From Rotaria sordida (Eukaryota; Rotifera; Eurotatoria; Philodinida; Philodinidae): a stretch of DNA of 64,000 bases. The notes beneath the pieces were generated by a model that was not told the origin of the DNA, ran no database searches, and was given only the letters and a program-made list of their open reading frames with translations. Positions 25,301 through 37,600 of this stretch are shown here, one piece after another. The stretch is taken from the NCBI GenBank assembly GCA_905250125.1, contig CAJNOL010001077.1:1-64000 (forward strand). Reading direction: 5' to 3'. Numbering within the stretch: the stretch's first letter is position 1; the number at the start of each line of letters is the position of its first letter. The position numbers were made by a program, and so were the translations under genes.

Positions 25301-28070
25301 TTAGACGCCAAGACATCTTGTAATTCTTGATGAATTTTGATGATAACACAAAAGAAAATTTAGATGTCTGATATATCGATCAATAGTTAGAAGTCCATTA
25401 AGATATATTTGACTCAACTGTGACTGGGCACCAACAAGATGAAAGTTGACATTTGAAATCCTTAAAATTATGTGCGGGTGAGATCTATTAGTTCATAGAA
25501 TATACTACGAAAGTTTGAAAGAAAAATGAAGTTTTCTATTCTTAAAATATTAATTGTTCGCATATACTCGATTTTTGAAGGCAAATATTTCCGCAATTCA
25601 TCTTTAAATTAACATCTACCATCCAGTCAAAAATTCACTAATACGAATATATATTCTCATCAATACCAGAAATTCCAGCCTTTTCATCATTATAAATACA
25701 AATCACTACAGACTACAATATGTACGATTATTTTAGAATGAAAAAGCGTTACGGTATGTATATGTCGTTCCTAAGTTACACCCTTTGCTGAAGTTGTAAC
25801 TTCGACGGGCAGAGTAACTTCAGCACGACATATATATTATGAATGAAACTGATTCATTACAATTGATCATGTTAAAATAATAGATGAAGAAATAACTTAC
25901 TATCATCATACATATCAATAAGTATCAATTCTTCAAGTAAAGGCATGGTTATCGAACCAATCAATATCATAACATCATTGAGAGTTATATAACGTAAGAG
26001 TAAGTGTTTCAGATGAGTACCACCAGTAGCCGTTTCTCGTAGAGAATATTTCGAAAGTTGAACATTTGATGCTGATATATTTACATTGAAAGGTAAATTA
26101 GTATCCAGATTCTCAATAGTAATATTCAAATATTCAATTGCAGGTAGAGCATTGTGTTCAAATAAAAGCCTTAATTCGCTGAAATGTTGAATACTTAATG
26201 TTAATTGAACTGTATTTGACCAAGATAGTGGTTGCATGTTGTGTAAATCTTCTAGCTCATTCAGCCGACAACTGTGACCTATGGATAAAATCAGTAAAAA
26301 TAATAGCCAAGTAGAAAAAAAGATTCTTTCACTTCCATTACTTTCTGTTTTAGAAAAGTTTAAACGAAATTTTTTTAAATCTAAGAAAAACAAAATTGAT
26401 TCTCATAAATATGAAAACAATCGATTATAGGTCTTTTTTTTGTAACAATTTTTATAACTGACCATTGAAGGAATGTTATATTTCTCCACTGAAGAAAAAT
26501 TGATCGAGAAAGTAAATACTTTTATATATCCGATATATTGCTATTTATATTTTCATTTTCTTTTTGTCTATTGACTGTCATCAGTACTCTTATTCCAAAA
26601 GTTTTCCAACTTGAGATAGAATAAGAAAAATCTCTGCAATGAAATAGATGAAGGATACAACTTATATGAAATTGTATTTCTCAGATCTACATTTTATCTT
26701 AGCAAATTAGAACTATTCAATTGTTTTCTATTCTGATAATTTTTTATTCTCGTATATTCAATTTTCCAGTTTCTATATGATTCTTTCTTTTCTTTACAAT
26801 AGTATCGAAATAATACAAATCCATTAGGGGTTTGATATTTTTTCTTATGCTAAGTTGAACCTGTTATTTTGTTTGTTAACTGGTTCCTCTAAAATTAATG
26901 ATACAATTACTATCATGAATATTGAATGAGAATCATAACGACATATGGTATCATATTAAAAGTATCGTTCAATAGAAGTATTTTATACAAGTGCAGCCAA
27001 CAGAAAGTGTTCACCATTCGAAAATTCACTTCCACTAACATTCCTCCAACAGACTGTGAAATTTTACTGAATAACAGAATTTCGCACTCACATTACTAAA
27101 CTTTAAACAAGATTCTTTTTTAAAGATAAGACACTTGTATATAATACATAATAATTAATATGTTAGGACCAGAGATGAGCACAGGACAAACTTTTTCATT
27201 CTGTCTTGCCTGCCGCTTCGACTTACCCGTCCTGCAGAGCGGACGGGACAGCAGGACGAACCACACGTCCTACCCTGTGCTCAGCTCTGATTACAACAAG
27301 ATAAACATTAAATTAGTCAATTAGATATTCCATAAAATAATCGAATTGCGGAATATTCGTATTAAAAGTGCTGTTTCAATCTCAAGCGTTTTTTGCACAT
27401 CGGTACAACTCAAATCCAAAGATTATTTGAAATCTCTCAATGCGACAATTTTATCCTACACGATAACTCTATCTATAATAATACTCTTGATCATTCAAGC
27501 TGTTTACTTCGATAATATTTTTAATAACATACCTTGTTCAACTTCTAATATCATAGTATGAACTGAAATACGATGAAGAATAAGTTTTGAAAGTATCCTT
27601 GGATAATTGGATGCAGGTTCTTTGAAGATGAGATGTAAATATTGTAATGTATTATTAGCAAAAACCAAAGGTATTAATATTGCTTGAATAAGAGTATATG
27701 AATAACATTCTGCTTGTAACATAACAAGGCGTTTTATCGATGGGAAGAGCACATTGAATTGATCAGTTCCATTAAAAGTCTTTTCCCAGTATTCAAGTAA
27801 CATTCGGGAAGCATATGAATCATTAAACACAACAGTATTTATCAAATTAGTAAAATGATTTCTATGATTCTGATTACTATTGAGCCATAGATGTAGTTGA
27901 TCATAATGCATTAAATTAACATTAAATGAATGACGAATCGAAGTAAGAAGATGTTGAATACGAGCATTGTTTAAGTAAAGAAATGCTTGACAAAGATCAA
28001 ATGAAGATAAATAAGAAAATATAATAAGCAAAAGTTCATTTGGTAATGATTCCAATGTAATTTTACTCAT
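22330..28070 (-). CDS. F-box domain protein, bdelloid-style LRR-like repeat region
   Basis: Four exons: 27533-28070, 25901-26278, 23894-24345, 22330-22884; phases 1, 1, 0 agree and give 640 residues. The N-terminal F-box reads LESLPNELLLIIFSYLSSFD. The remainder is leucine-rich with a loose repeat pattern, ending with the block FILNISHQFDQLIYLVLNKN and HINDELRIWF. F-box proteins recruit substrates to SCF ubiquitin ligases through Skp1; the target is unknown. Exon 3 could read on to a stop at 23855, but the perfect CGA|GTAAGT donor at 23893 joins it to exon 4, which supplies the usual C-terminus. Introns are unusually long (1254, 1555 and 1009 bp) and each contains a small hairpin repeat. Confidence 0.85.
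23145..23216. repeat. Short inverted repeat in F-box intron 3
   Basis: CTTGGCGACGGG pairs with CCTGTCGCCAAAG around an AT-rich centre. Its GC-rich ends stand out from the intron. Probably a miniature element. Confidence 0.5.
25762..25832. repeat. Short inverted repeat in F-box intron 2
   Basis: ATGTCGT...AAGTTAC on the left is mirrored by GTAACTTCAGCACGACAT on the right. The flanking intron is AT-rich. Probably a miniature element. Confidence 0.45.
27170..27289. mobile_element. 120-bp GC-rich hairpin element in F-box intron 1
   Basis: Ends CAGAGATGAGCACAGG and, inverted, CCTGTGCTCAGCTCTG. GC content is far above the surrounding intron. CAGAG-type ends resemble hAT MITEs, but the flanking octamers (GTTAGGAC and ATTACAAC) match at only 5 of 8 positions, so the family is uncertain. 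Confidence 0.5.
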
Positions 28071-28594
28071 CGTTATTTTATTGAATCTATTCTATTTACA
28101 TACATGTTTATTACGATAGATATACGAATGACCTTGAATAAGCTGAAAAAATTAGACGAATTCAAATTGAACTAACAAAAAAGTCAGAATTGACCAATGA
28201 CATTGCTTATTTTCGTTGTCATTCTTTTTTTGTCAGTTTGTTTGACACATCTATGACAACAGCATATATGTTCATGTTCAAAAAATCATTCATAATCATT
28301 CGACGAACAATATAAAGGGAAATTCTCTGTTTAAGCATGATTTTTTTATAAGATATCAATGACTTTGTTTTTTGCATCGAATAGAAGATGATCACATGAA
28401 AGTCTATTGTAATCATTTCTTATTGTTTGAAGAAAATAATTGAGTATTTTTTGTAGAATAATACTCTTTCTACTTTTATATTATATTGAAAATCAAAATA
28501 TAAGTTTAGCAATTCTTGAATAAAAAAAATATGAAAACAATCTTTTTATACGCGATATTTCTTAATATTCAATCAGCCAAAAAGTATATTGATA

Positions 28595-28980
28595 ATGATT
28601 ATTATTATCATATTTAAAAAGTGAAGAATATGAATGTATTATTTATGTTTTGAATAATATTTCACTCTATAAAGAAATTATTTTTAATAATAAATATAAA
28701 TGTCAAGGAGTTTTAGAAAAATTTATGTTATTTTGAATGATAAAATATTAAAAAAATTGTTTTATTAATTTAATGACATTTTTTTGGCTTTAAATTTTAA
28801 GGGTATTAAAACATATAACGACTAAAAAATGAGACGTATTTATTAATGCATTCGAATAAATTAAATATTTCTCTTTTTGATTTAGTTTCAATTATTGAAA
28901 AAAATAAATATCAACAAGTGATCGATATTCTTTATTTTCAATGTCTTCATCATAATGATGTACTTCATTGATTTTATCTT
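28595..28980 (+). pseudogene. Decayed coding relic, unidentified
   Basis: Two open blocks survive. One reads SEEYECIIYVLNNISLYKEI and continues about 20 more residues to a stop near 28738. The other reads LNISLFDLVSIIEKNKYQQV and ends at a stop near 28970. Between them are stops and frame changes. Codon style matches local genes. I do not recognise the family. Confidence 0.35.
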
Positions 28981-30620
28981 CTTTCTTATTATTGTAATAT
29001 CATATATATAATTAATTCTATATAAATAAATGTTATATAGTCAACTAGAATAATTAGATTTGTTTTATAATAGATAAATCGTTATCATTATATATAATTG
29101 AAGAGAATAAACAATAAATCAATTTCTAAACATGTCAAATAATAATTTTTAGTCAACGAGATTTATTTAACATAAAATGTTTCGTTTTTTTATTTATTTA
29201 TTCAGTAATAATTCTATTCTATAATTGAATAGAAATTAAATAAATTCCTCTTAGAAAAATAACTATAGATATTTACTTTTTTAATAGAAACATTTTATTA
29301 TAATGTAGTCAAGTCCTTTTTTGTGTACTCAAAAAGTTCATACACTCTAGAATCGGTCAGTATGTCCGTCTGTCCGGCCGTTTACACGATAACTTTCGAA
29401 AAGAGAGTCAGATCATGATGAAAATCTTTACACAGTTTAGTCTTAATAATATCTCGGTCGAGTTCGACGATGAGCAGGATTGGCCGAGCCATTCCTGAGT
29501 TATAGCAAAAATACTCATTTTTCCCTATGGCTTCTTATGGGAAAATCGACCTATCTCCACTTTCGTAAAAGAATTTCCCTATCATACTCAAATAAAAGCC
29601 CAACTATTATATACCATTCGATAGAGAATTTCAAGAGCTAAAAAATGGTATATAAAACATTAAGAAACAAAAAGACTAGCTCACCTATTGCAAAGATAAA
29701 TGAGCGGAAATCGATTCTGTTCTTGTGCACGCTCTAATTGATCCACAACTAGAGCTCTATCTTCTGATCATAGAGGTGATACTTCGAGGTTTTCTGGGAC
29801 TGGGAACTAGAATCTGTACTTCACTGGTCTCGAAGCTCCATTGGTTGAGCACTGACCAATAGAAATCAAGTTATACGAAAAACAACTTTCTTAGGGTAAA
29901 TCAAGGTGCAGAGTTCAAATCTAAGCTTTATTCGTCTCCAAATCCTATTAGTTTAGCAGTAGCCTATACAAATCAAGTATTTCTAGAAAAGGTTTGTTAG
30001 AATAATTTTTACGTTTACACATTCTAGAGTAACTCATCTGTATCATTCACTTTTTGAAGTACACATAAATCTCGGATTTCAATCCGAGTTTTCCACATTT
30101 ATTTTTTTCTAAAATGATTAACTATAAAAAAAAAAAGTAAATTATCATTCGTTTGAATATTTCTAGAAGATGTTGTGTAAACATATCTAACAGTCGATAA
30201 ATCAATAAATCTAATAATTTCTTAAGAATAAATCGAGTTGAATTATATTAGAAAAGGAGATTTTTAAAAATTTTTTTTTTTTTCTAATCATATTCGAGTA
30301 TGAGGAGATTTTTCATTAGAAATGTTGATTATTGAATATAAATAAAAGATTTATTTCTCTTTGAATAAATAATATAATAAAAATTATTTTGAGATATTTT
30401 ACGAGAAAATATTATTTTATCGAGTTTAACTTTCATAGATAAATATCTATAATATATTCGATTTATTGTTTAAATACTCTTATTAGTTGATATGATCATA
30501 TCATATTAACTAAATATTATCTATTTTTTATTTACTTATTAGAAAAAATATTTAAAAAAAAAACCGATTTTCCGACGTTAACTATCATAGAATATAATAA
30601 ATATTTCGACTTCTATAAGG
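28981..30620. repeat. Intergenic with dispersed-repeat sequence at 29310-29990
   Basis: The segment from about 29310 is less AT-rich than its flanks. It includes GTCCGTCTGTCCGGCCG followed by TTTACACGATAACTTTCGAA, wording common in non-coding parts of invertebrate transposons. No frame is open across it. The rest is AT-rich spacer without a visible gene. Confidence 0.45.
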
Positions 30621-30621
30621 A

Positions 30622-30811
30622 GATAAGATATAAAAACGCTTGTCCTTCTATTCAGAAGCTTAAAAAAAAATAAAAAGAATTGTATTTCGGAGTACTAAAG
30701 TCTCGCTTTAATTGCATTTGCTTCATCGAAAATCGTGTAATTAGTGAAAGTCATGATTGTTTTTTCTTTTCTTCTGTTAATTGAAATGTAGAAAGTAATC
30801 GAGATAATTAA
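30622..30811 (-). pseudogene. Duplicated gene-end fragment, copy 2
   Basis: Second copy of the 190-bp segment at 13217-13407. The minus-strand frame ends TNYTIFDEANAIKARL-stop. The copy ends at TTAA (30808-30811) without a palindromic element behind it. Confidence 0.45.
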
Positions 30812-31034
30812 AATATACGGTACAATTCCAACAAAGAAATTAATTCATATAGTCCAAGCGTAGAAACAATACTCAATTTTTCTATCTGTTAAAATGTATC
30901 ATCAAACTATTTACAAAAGCAAATGTTAAACAGACACATCAAACTTTTTCCAAATACTTTAACAATCGGATTCCAAGAGCATACCGCGAGATCTTGACAT
31001 GTCGATGTTCATACATTCTCTCTTTAGATGAAAG

Positions 31035-31545
31035 TATCACACAATCTAGTACTTCCCATACTTCGTACATCTTCATTGCCTACCATATCTCCTATATGTC
31101 GATTACCTTCTATACCTCCGATAGCTCGTGTACTTTTATTGCATCTATTACCTTTTCTACTTCCTATATCTCTCTTACCTTGTATACCGTCATTACCTTA
31201 ATTACTTCCTATACTTCTCTTACCTTGTATATCTCCATTACCTCATATACCTCCATTAATTTTTGTACTTCGTATACATCGTATAGCTCCTATATCTTCA
31301 TTACCTTTTATATTTCCTATACTTCTCTGACCTTGTACACCTTCATTACTTTTATTACCTCCTATACTTCCTATACTTCTCTTACTTCGTATACCTCTAT
31401 TACCTACTATACTTCTTATACCTCTCTTACCTTGCATATCTCCTATACTTCTCTTACTTTGTATACGTCGTATACCTACATTACCTGTATTACCTCATAT
31501 ACGTCCATTATCTTATATATCTCTCATATACCTTCATTACTTTCT
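31035..31545. repeat. Degenerate TACC/TATACTTC tandem repeat
   Basis: Irregular repeats of units such as CTTCCTATACTTCTCTTACC and TATACCTCCATTACC. The 194-codon Ser/Thr/Tyr-rich frame over it is a product of the repeat and is not a credible gene. Confidence 0.7.
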
Positions 31546-33448
31546 ACATCTTCGCTTGTAACAATTCTAGCAATGTAATAGAAATCCAAAAAAAAAGTTA
31601 TCTAATTTTCTGTATGCTTTCGTTCTATACATTTAATTCTTTTTTTTTGTTTGAAAGAGTATGACAAAGTCCCTTTTTTCTTGAGTCAAGCATTATTACT
31701 ATTACATAGAAGAATATACTTTTATAATTTAAGCGTCATTTTTTGGGGGGAATTTTTCGAGACATTGAACTTGTCATCCCTTTTTTTTTCACTAAAAAGG
31801 TCAAATGAGCTACTCTATAACTCTAACATAACTTCACAGTTTCATGCGATTTGAGCATACCTGGCCCAAGATTGATTTTTGAGGGAGAGATGGTCTCAAC
31901 AACAAAATAGGATAATTACTTGTTATAGATTTTATTTCAGATGTTTAAGTAGATCATTAAGATCCAAAAATATTTATGAATATGCTCTGTATCTAATTTT
32001 ATAGAAACTACTCAAGAAAAAAAAAACATTTACTTTATCTTAAAAGTATAATTGATTGAAACAGTCATCATTCAATTATAACTTTCATATTAAGTCAAGT
32101 TAAAAATGTAGATTTCGTCTCTTTTTTTTTTATAAAACTTGAATGATATAAAAATAATGAAGTGTTAAAATAATCATTTATTCATCTTTCGTTCATTGCG
32201 GATCACTAATCTTTTCTACTGAAAAATCAATTACAAGTATATAATAGGACGAAGATAGAACAAAAGACATATATATTACATATAAATTATTTTTAGTTAA
32301 TTTACATAAGAAATTTCTTCTGTCATATTTTTGTGATTTGTGTATTCAATTAACACCATCTGTTTTTTTTTTCTCTAACAAGAAGATAAACATATTCCAA
32401 TTATGATGATATATATTCATTTTAAGAATTAAATTTCATATAAGTCAAGGCACTTGCTGTGATGCGAAAGACATAGTGAGAAGGTGGACTAGACAGTAAA
32501 AGCTAAGATGACAATCAATCATCATGAGAGAATATATATATATATATATGTGTTAAGTGAAACCATTCAAGATACAAATCACATCAAACATAATATTTGC
32601 TAAATAGGTGTCAACGACAAGGTCTCATACGTTTGTGAATAATATCTAATCATAGATATCTTGTGATAATGTCCAATCGATAAAGTTCAGATAAATACGA
32701 AAAAAATATTTGTCATTTCAATTATATTCGGCATAGATTTTTTTGTTTTTTTTATCAAACATATAGCGAACGGAGCCATCATATTGACCAGAGAAGAGAA
32801 AGAGAAAGAACAGAAGCGAGAGAGCGAGAGAGAGAGAGAACAGCGAGAGCAAAGAAAACGGACAAAAGTATTGTCTCTAATAAAAAAAAAAAAGAAAAAA
32901 AAGAAGAAAGAAGCGAAATAACTAAGAGAGAATGTACAAGACATAACATATACACACGTCTTGGTATGCACCACTTGACTCATTTATTTTCTGCTATTGT
33001 ATACTCTTGAATTATTACAATTAATTTGATCATGCACGTCTAATTTTTATTAACTTTGAACAATAAAAATCAAACATTAATACATAAAATGAACATGTAA
33101 GTTTTCTTTTGTCTTTAATAAAAATTCATTTACACTAGTCGGTATATTCAATAATTTTACTAAGATATTAAGATCAAAGATTAATCTATATCTAGTAAGT
33201 GTATTACCCTGTAGACATATATATTTATATTCATAAGTCAATATCATCCATATGTGTTAGTCTCTTGATCGACAGATTCCTACTGTGTTCCTATGTGCCG
33301 CCCAATGTAAACTTTATGCAATATTTTCATTAATACAAATTAATTATAATTTTTTTTTGTTATCATCACGGTTACACATATGTTATGTATATATATATCT
33401 ATAATCATCTTGATTCTAGTATAGACACATGTTATCACGAAGAAGCAC
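31546..33448. other. Intergenic, no gene seen
   Basis: AT-rich spacer with a purine-rich GAGAGA tract at about 32795-32850. Open frames here are low-complexity shadows. Confidence 0.5.
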
Positions 33449-33521
33449 GGGGATGTAGCTCACTCGGTAGAGCGCTCGCTTTGCATGCGAGAGGCACCGG
33501 GATCGATGCCCGGCATCTCCA
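33449..33521 (+). tRNA. tRNA-Ala (anticodon TGC)
   Basis: A 73-nt cloverleaf with no intron: acceptor stem GGGGATG pairs with CATCTCC, with one G-T pair. The D arm is GCTC/GAGC. The anticodon stem CTCGC/GCGAG carries loop TTTGCAT, with anticodon TGC at 33482-33484. The T arm is CCGGG/CCCGG and the discriminator is A. The A box (TAGCTCACTCGG) and B box (GGATCGATGCC) are intact. A T run at about 33531-33541 can serve as the RNA polymerase III terminator. Confidence 0.95.
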
Positions 33522-33530
33522 TTCAATATA

Positions 33531-33541
33531 TCTTTTTTTTT
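33531..33541 (+). terminator. RNA polymerase III T-run terminator of the tRNA
   Basis: A run of T residues about ten bases beyond the tRNA-Ala 3' end. Confidence 0.6.
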
Positions 33542-34660
33542 TTCTTCTTTATTTACATGTTGTATGTTCTGCTTATATAGGCAAGCGTATGAAACATAGA
33601 TTTTTTTTTTTGTTGATTTATTTTAAAATATAAAAATCATTTGATCTTTTCGTGAACATTGACGAGGACGCAAGAAGTGTCAAATTGAACAAAAGAAAAA
33701 AAAATATATCAATTGAGTTACCTTGGCTGACAACTCTCCTGATCATATAAAGATCAATTTTCATATATGCACGTTTCGCTTTTGTTCTATTTTACACAAG
33801 AAAGTAGGATCATTTTCATATTTTTATAAAAATTTTTTTTCTTTTTGTGTATATGACTTTTTATACCCTTCGGCATTCCTCAAGCCAATTAACACTATTG
33901 TCATTTATCTGATTTATTTTTGTTGAACATTACTTGTCATCGAAACAGGTTATTATAGGGTTGAACTGTCGTCTGTCTCTAGTTAATAATTAAGTATGAG
34001 ACAGAAAGAGTTTTTCACCCTTCCTAAGTTAATTGACTTGAACAATCAGATGATAGATGAGTCGTATAGAGTAAATTAGTCGACGTGTGTTGAATGTCGT
34101 CGTTTAATGATCACCTTCGTTTCAATATAAATTTATTGCATCTCAAGAGAAAGACAATAGGATAGAGAGAAAGAGAGAGAAAAAAGATATATACACTATT
34201 TAAATACACTTGAGTATCATTTTGTATGTTTTTATATGGAGATGAAGAATAGTTACGTTATTTTTCTTTTTAACCAACATCAACAACAACACTTCTATTG
34301 GATTAGGTTTGTATCATGATGATGATGATTAGCATTTTACCACCTTGACCATAGATATTCTTATGTAAATATAGACTCAGTATGTGTTTGTTTGATTATG
34401 ATAAACATATTGGGAAGTAAGTAAATTGAATAAATTGATTGAAAATATCGTTTTTTTTTCTGACAATTTTATCTTTTATTTTTTTTTCGTTATTCATCAG
34501 TTAATTCTATGATATATATAGAATTCAATTCTGTCAAATAATATAAACAATCGATACATCATTAGAATTGATTATCTTTTTTTTATTTCGAAAGAAAAAT
34601 AGTTTAGTCAATTGATTATTTATTTTTATTGATTATGAATTTTATTCTTTTAGGTTAGCT
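33542..34660. other. Intergenic, no gene seen
   Basis: AT-rich spacer upstream of the first CTLD-EGF gene. A T-rich tract ending in TTTTAG at 34653 lies 7 bp before that gene's ATG, a candidate cis or trans splice acceptor. Confidence 0.5.
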
Positions 34661-37600
34661 ATGTTAACAAGTATTTTCCTCGTTCTTTGTTTATTACACT
34701 GTCATTTGAATCATTATCATCATGTTGAAGCATCACGTATGTTCAATATTGAACAAGACAAACGAGAATTGGGCATACGTATGTCTTTGTTGTATAGGTA
34801 TATATATCATTGAAATTTTTTATATCTAGGATTTAAACAAGCTATTACTGATGTTATGAAAAAATTTGATGATCTTAGTATTAGTAAATATTTTTTTTTA
34901 TTTATGATTTAAATTGTTTATTAATTTATTTATATTTAGCTTGTCCATTGGGTAGTTTTTTTTATAATGGTTCTTGTTATTTTTATTTACCACCGAAACA
35001 AATTGATAATTTAAAAGGAATTGGATTTATTGATGTATCNNNNNNNNNNNNNNNNNNNNNNNNNNNNNNNNNNNNNNNNNNNNNNNNNNNNNNNNNNNNN
35101 NNNNNNNNNNNNNNNNNNNNNNNNNNNNNNNNNNNNNNNTCACGGCTCTTATATTTTGAAACGGATAATAGAATATTTCGAGTACCAATAAAATGTTGAG
35201 AATATGTTTAAAAACATATTTGAATTCTCTTTTTTTTTTTTTTTAAAGCTTCTAATCGTTGTCGTTTATTACAAGCTGAACTTTGGGATATAGAAACAGT
35301 TAATGAATTTGATTATGTTCTTGGTCGTATATATGAACAAACTCAATCATTTGATAGTCCTCGTATTGCTGTTAATTTTACTATAGGAAAATATGGTGAG
35401 TTGAAGTTTTATTCATTGAAAAAAAATAAAATTTTTCCTTTTCTTTAGTATTAAATTTACAACAAAGAAAGGGTGAACAACAATTTCTATCCGTTGGAAA
35501 TATAAATGATTATTCATTAATATATAAACCATTATCTGATATACCACCAAGAAATATATGTTTAATTATTGATATAAGTAAAGCTACACGACGTATATCA
35601 TTAGAAGAAAAATTTCGTTTAGAACGACGAACTAATCATTATATTTGTAAAATGAGTAAGTTATTAATAATTTTAAATTTATTTTTATTGTTTATAATTA
35701 ATTTTTTTTATAGAAATAAATAGTTGTTATAATAATACACGTTGTGGTCCGCATGGACAATGTCAAAATTTAATTACTAAATATAAATGTATATGCAATT
35801 TTATGTATACTGGTGAATATTGTGATCAATGTAAGTTTTGTTTTTGTTTTTTTTTGGAAAAAATAACAATAGAAAATTAGATAAAATGCAACTAGTTTTT
35901 GTATAACATTGCTGAACTCATATTCGGTAAGAGTACGAAAAAAGAAAATATCTACTTCTCATATGGATAGTTTCAATTGCCAATGTCGTTAATTTTTCAT
36001 CAAAACCGACGGTTCGAACGGTTTATTTCTTTTTCATGGAGTTTGTTTTAATTTTTCTATTAAATTAACTCTTGTAGTACCGATCTTCTTTAAGCACTAT
36101 ACTGACAATATATGTTTTTATAAAATAATTTTTTTAACTTTTGGATCAGTCTTCTGATGAAATATGCTATTTTCATATTCGATCTGATAGAAAAATTATT
36201 AAAATGATATTCTTTATTTAGAACAAGTAATACAAAAAATATGTTTAACAGAATGCTCATTATAAACGAACGCAGAACAATTACAACATTGAGTTGATGT
36301 TTTTTTTTGTCTACAGAACGTTCACAAATCAAACACCGTTTTCGTTTTGTTTGAGTAGAATTTTCATTTGGTTCTGATAGATTTTTCTTCATCACAGGAT
36401 AACCGACAATAGGTAATAAACTTTTGGTTTTTTTGAGCGAAAATCCAACAGATGCGATACTAAAGCTAGTTTTAATTCTTCCCAAAATAATCGACGTTGA
36501 GATTTTTTATTTTGATTCCATTGAGAATTTTTCGCCTTCCAGACGACCAGGGGGTTTATAGCATCAATGTCTATCATCCCATAAAAGATACAAAGTGGCC
36601 ACCACTTTGTACCTCTTTCTCTCCTTACTTATTATTATTTTTGTTATATACGGAAGACATGGTCTTGTATCAAGAGGTTGTAATAATATGAAAAACAAAT
36701 GTATTCCATTTTAGATTCAACAACGTATATCTATTCGTAAGCGATGCTAGTTGCTTCTAAAAACTGAAAAACAGCAAAATATTTCTAAATTTTTGAGAGT
36801 GGGGTCAAAAATGATCCTGGCCTGTACTACGAAGGTTTGAATTAGAACCCTACGGTTCCGGTTTGTACAAAAGAAAAAAAACCGGTTTTAATTTCAGTTC
36901 CTAAAAAGTGTCTTTTGGTACTGGTGATTTATTGATAGTATATCAAATAATTAATGAGAATGTTTTTAAAAATTTCTATCTTTTATTGAACTTGTTGGAT
37001 ATTTATTATTTTATTGAAAAATTAATTTCTTCAAAAAATAAAACAAAAAAAAAGAAAGAGTGCAGCTATGGTTGTTGGTAGTCTCTTCTTCTACACCTAT
37101 ACACTAAATGATTCTAATTATCAGTAAAAAAAAAATTCCGGTTCCAACCTCTTTTATTTCGCAGTTCAGCGAACCGCAGAGCCCTACTTTTAATATGTCA
37201 CTGTATATTGTATCAAAGGTTGTGACACTTTTTCCTTTTTATCCTAATGGCTATGCTTGTGGCGCCATCTTTAACAAATAATTAAGCCTGAAATTGAGTG
37301 CGGTATCATTAATATGAAGACATAGTTTCGACTGAAATATAACATTTTTCTAAGAGTTTAAAAATATTCATGTAGTAAGATATAAGAAAAAAATCAAGCA
37401 GTAGAAACGTCGGTTTTCGCGACATGTATACTTCATTCTCAATATATTCAATGGCTCAGAACGTGTAAGGAAAAGCAACGTTTTGTGACAGGCAAAGCCC
37501 CAAGTCTAAAAATCTTCTCTTGAATTTTGTTGCTAATAGCTCGTCTTAAGGTGAAAATGCAGCAAAATTGTGTCGTACGTCTGTAGAGGACGACTATGAA

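Noticed and set aside
30994..31578. 194-residue Ser/Thr/Tyr-rich open frame
   Set aside because: It follows a degenerate TACC/TATACTTC tandem repeat and is open on the opposite strand too; no domain or splice context.
35140..35199. Continuation of the lectin exon after the gap (SRLLYFETDNRIF...)
   Set aside because: It does not resemble lectin sequence and cannot be phased across unknown bases; left unassigned.
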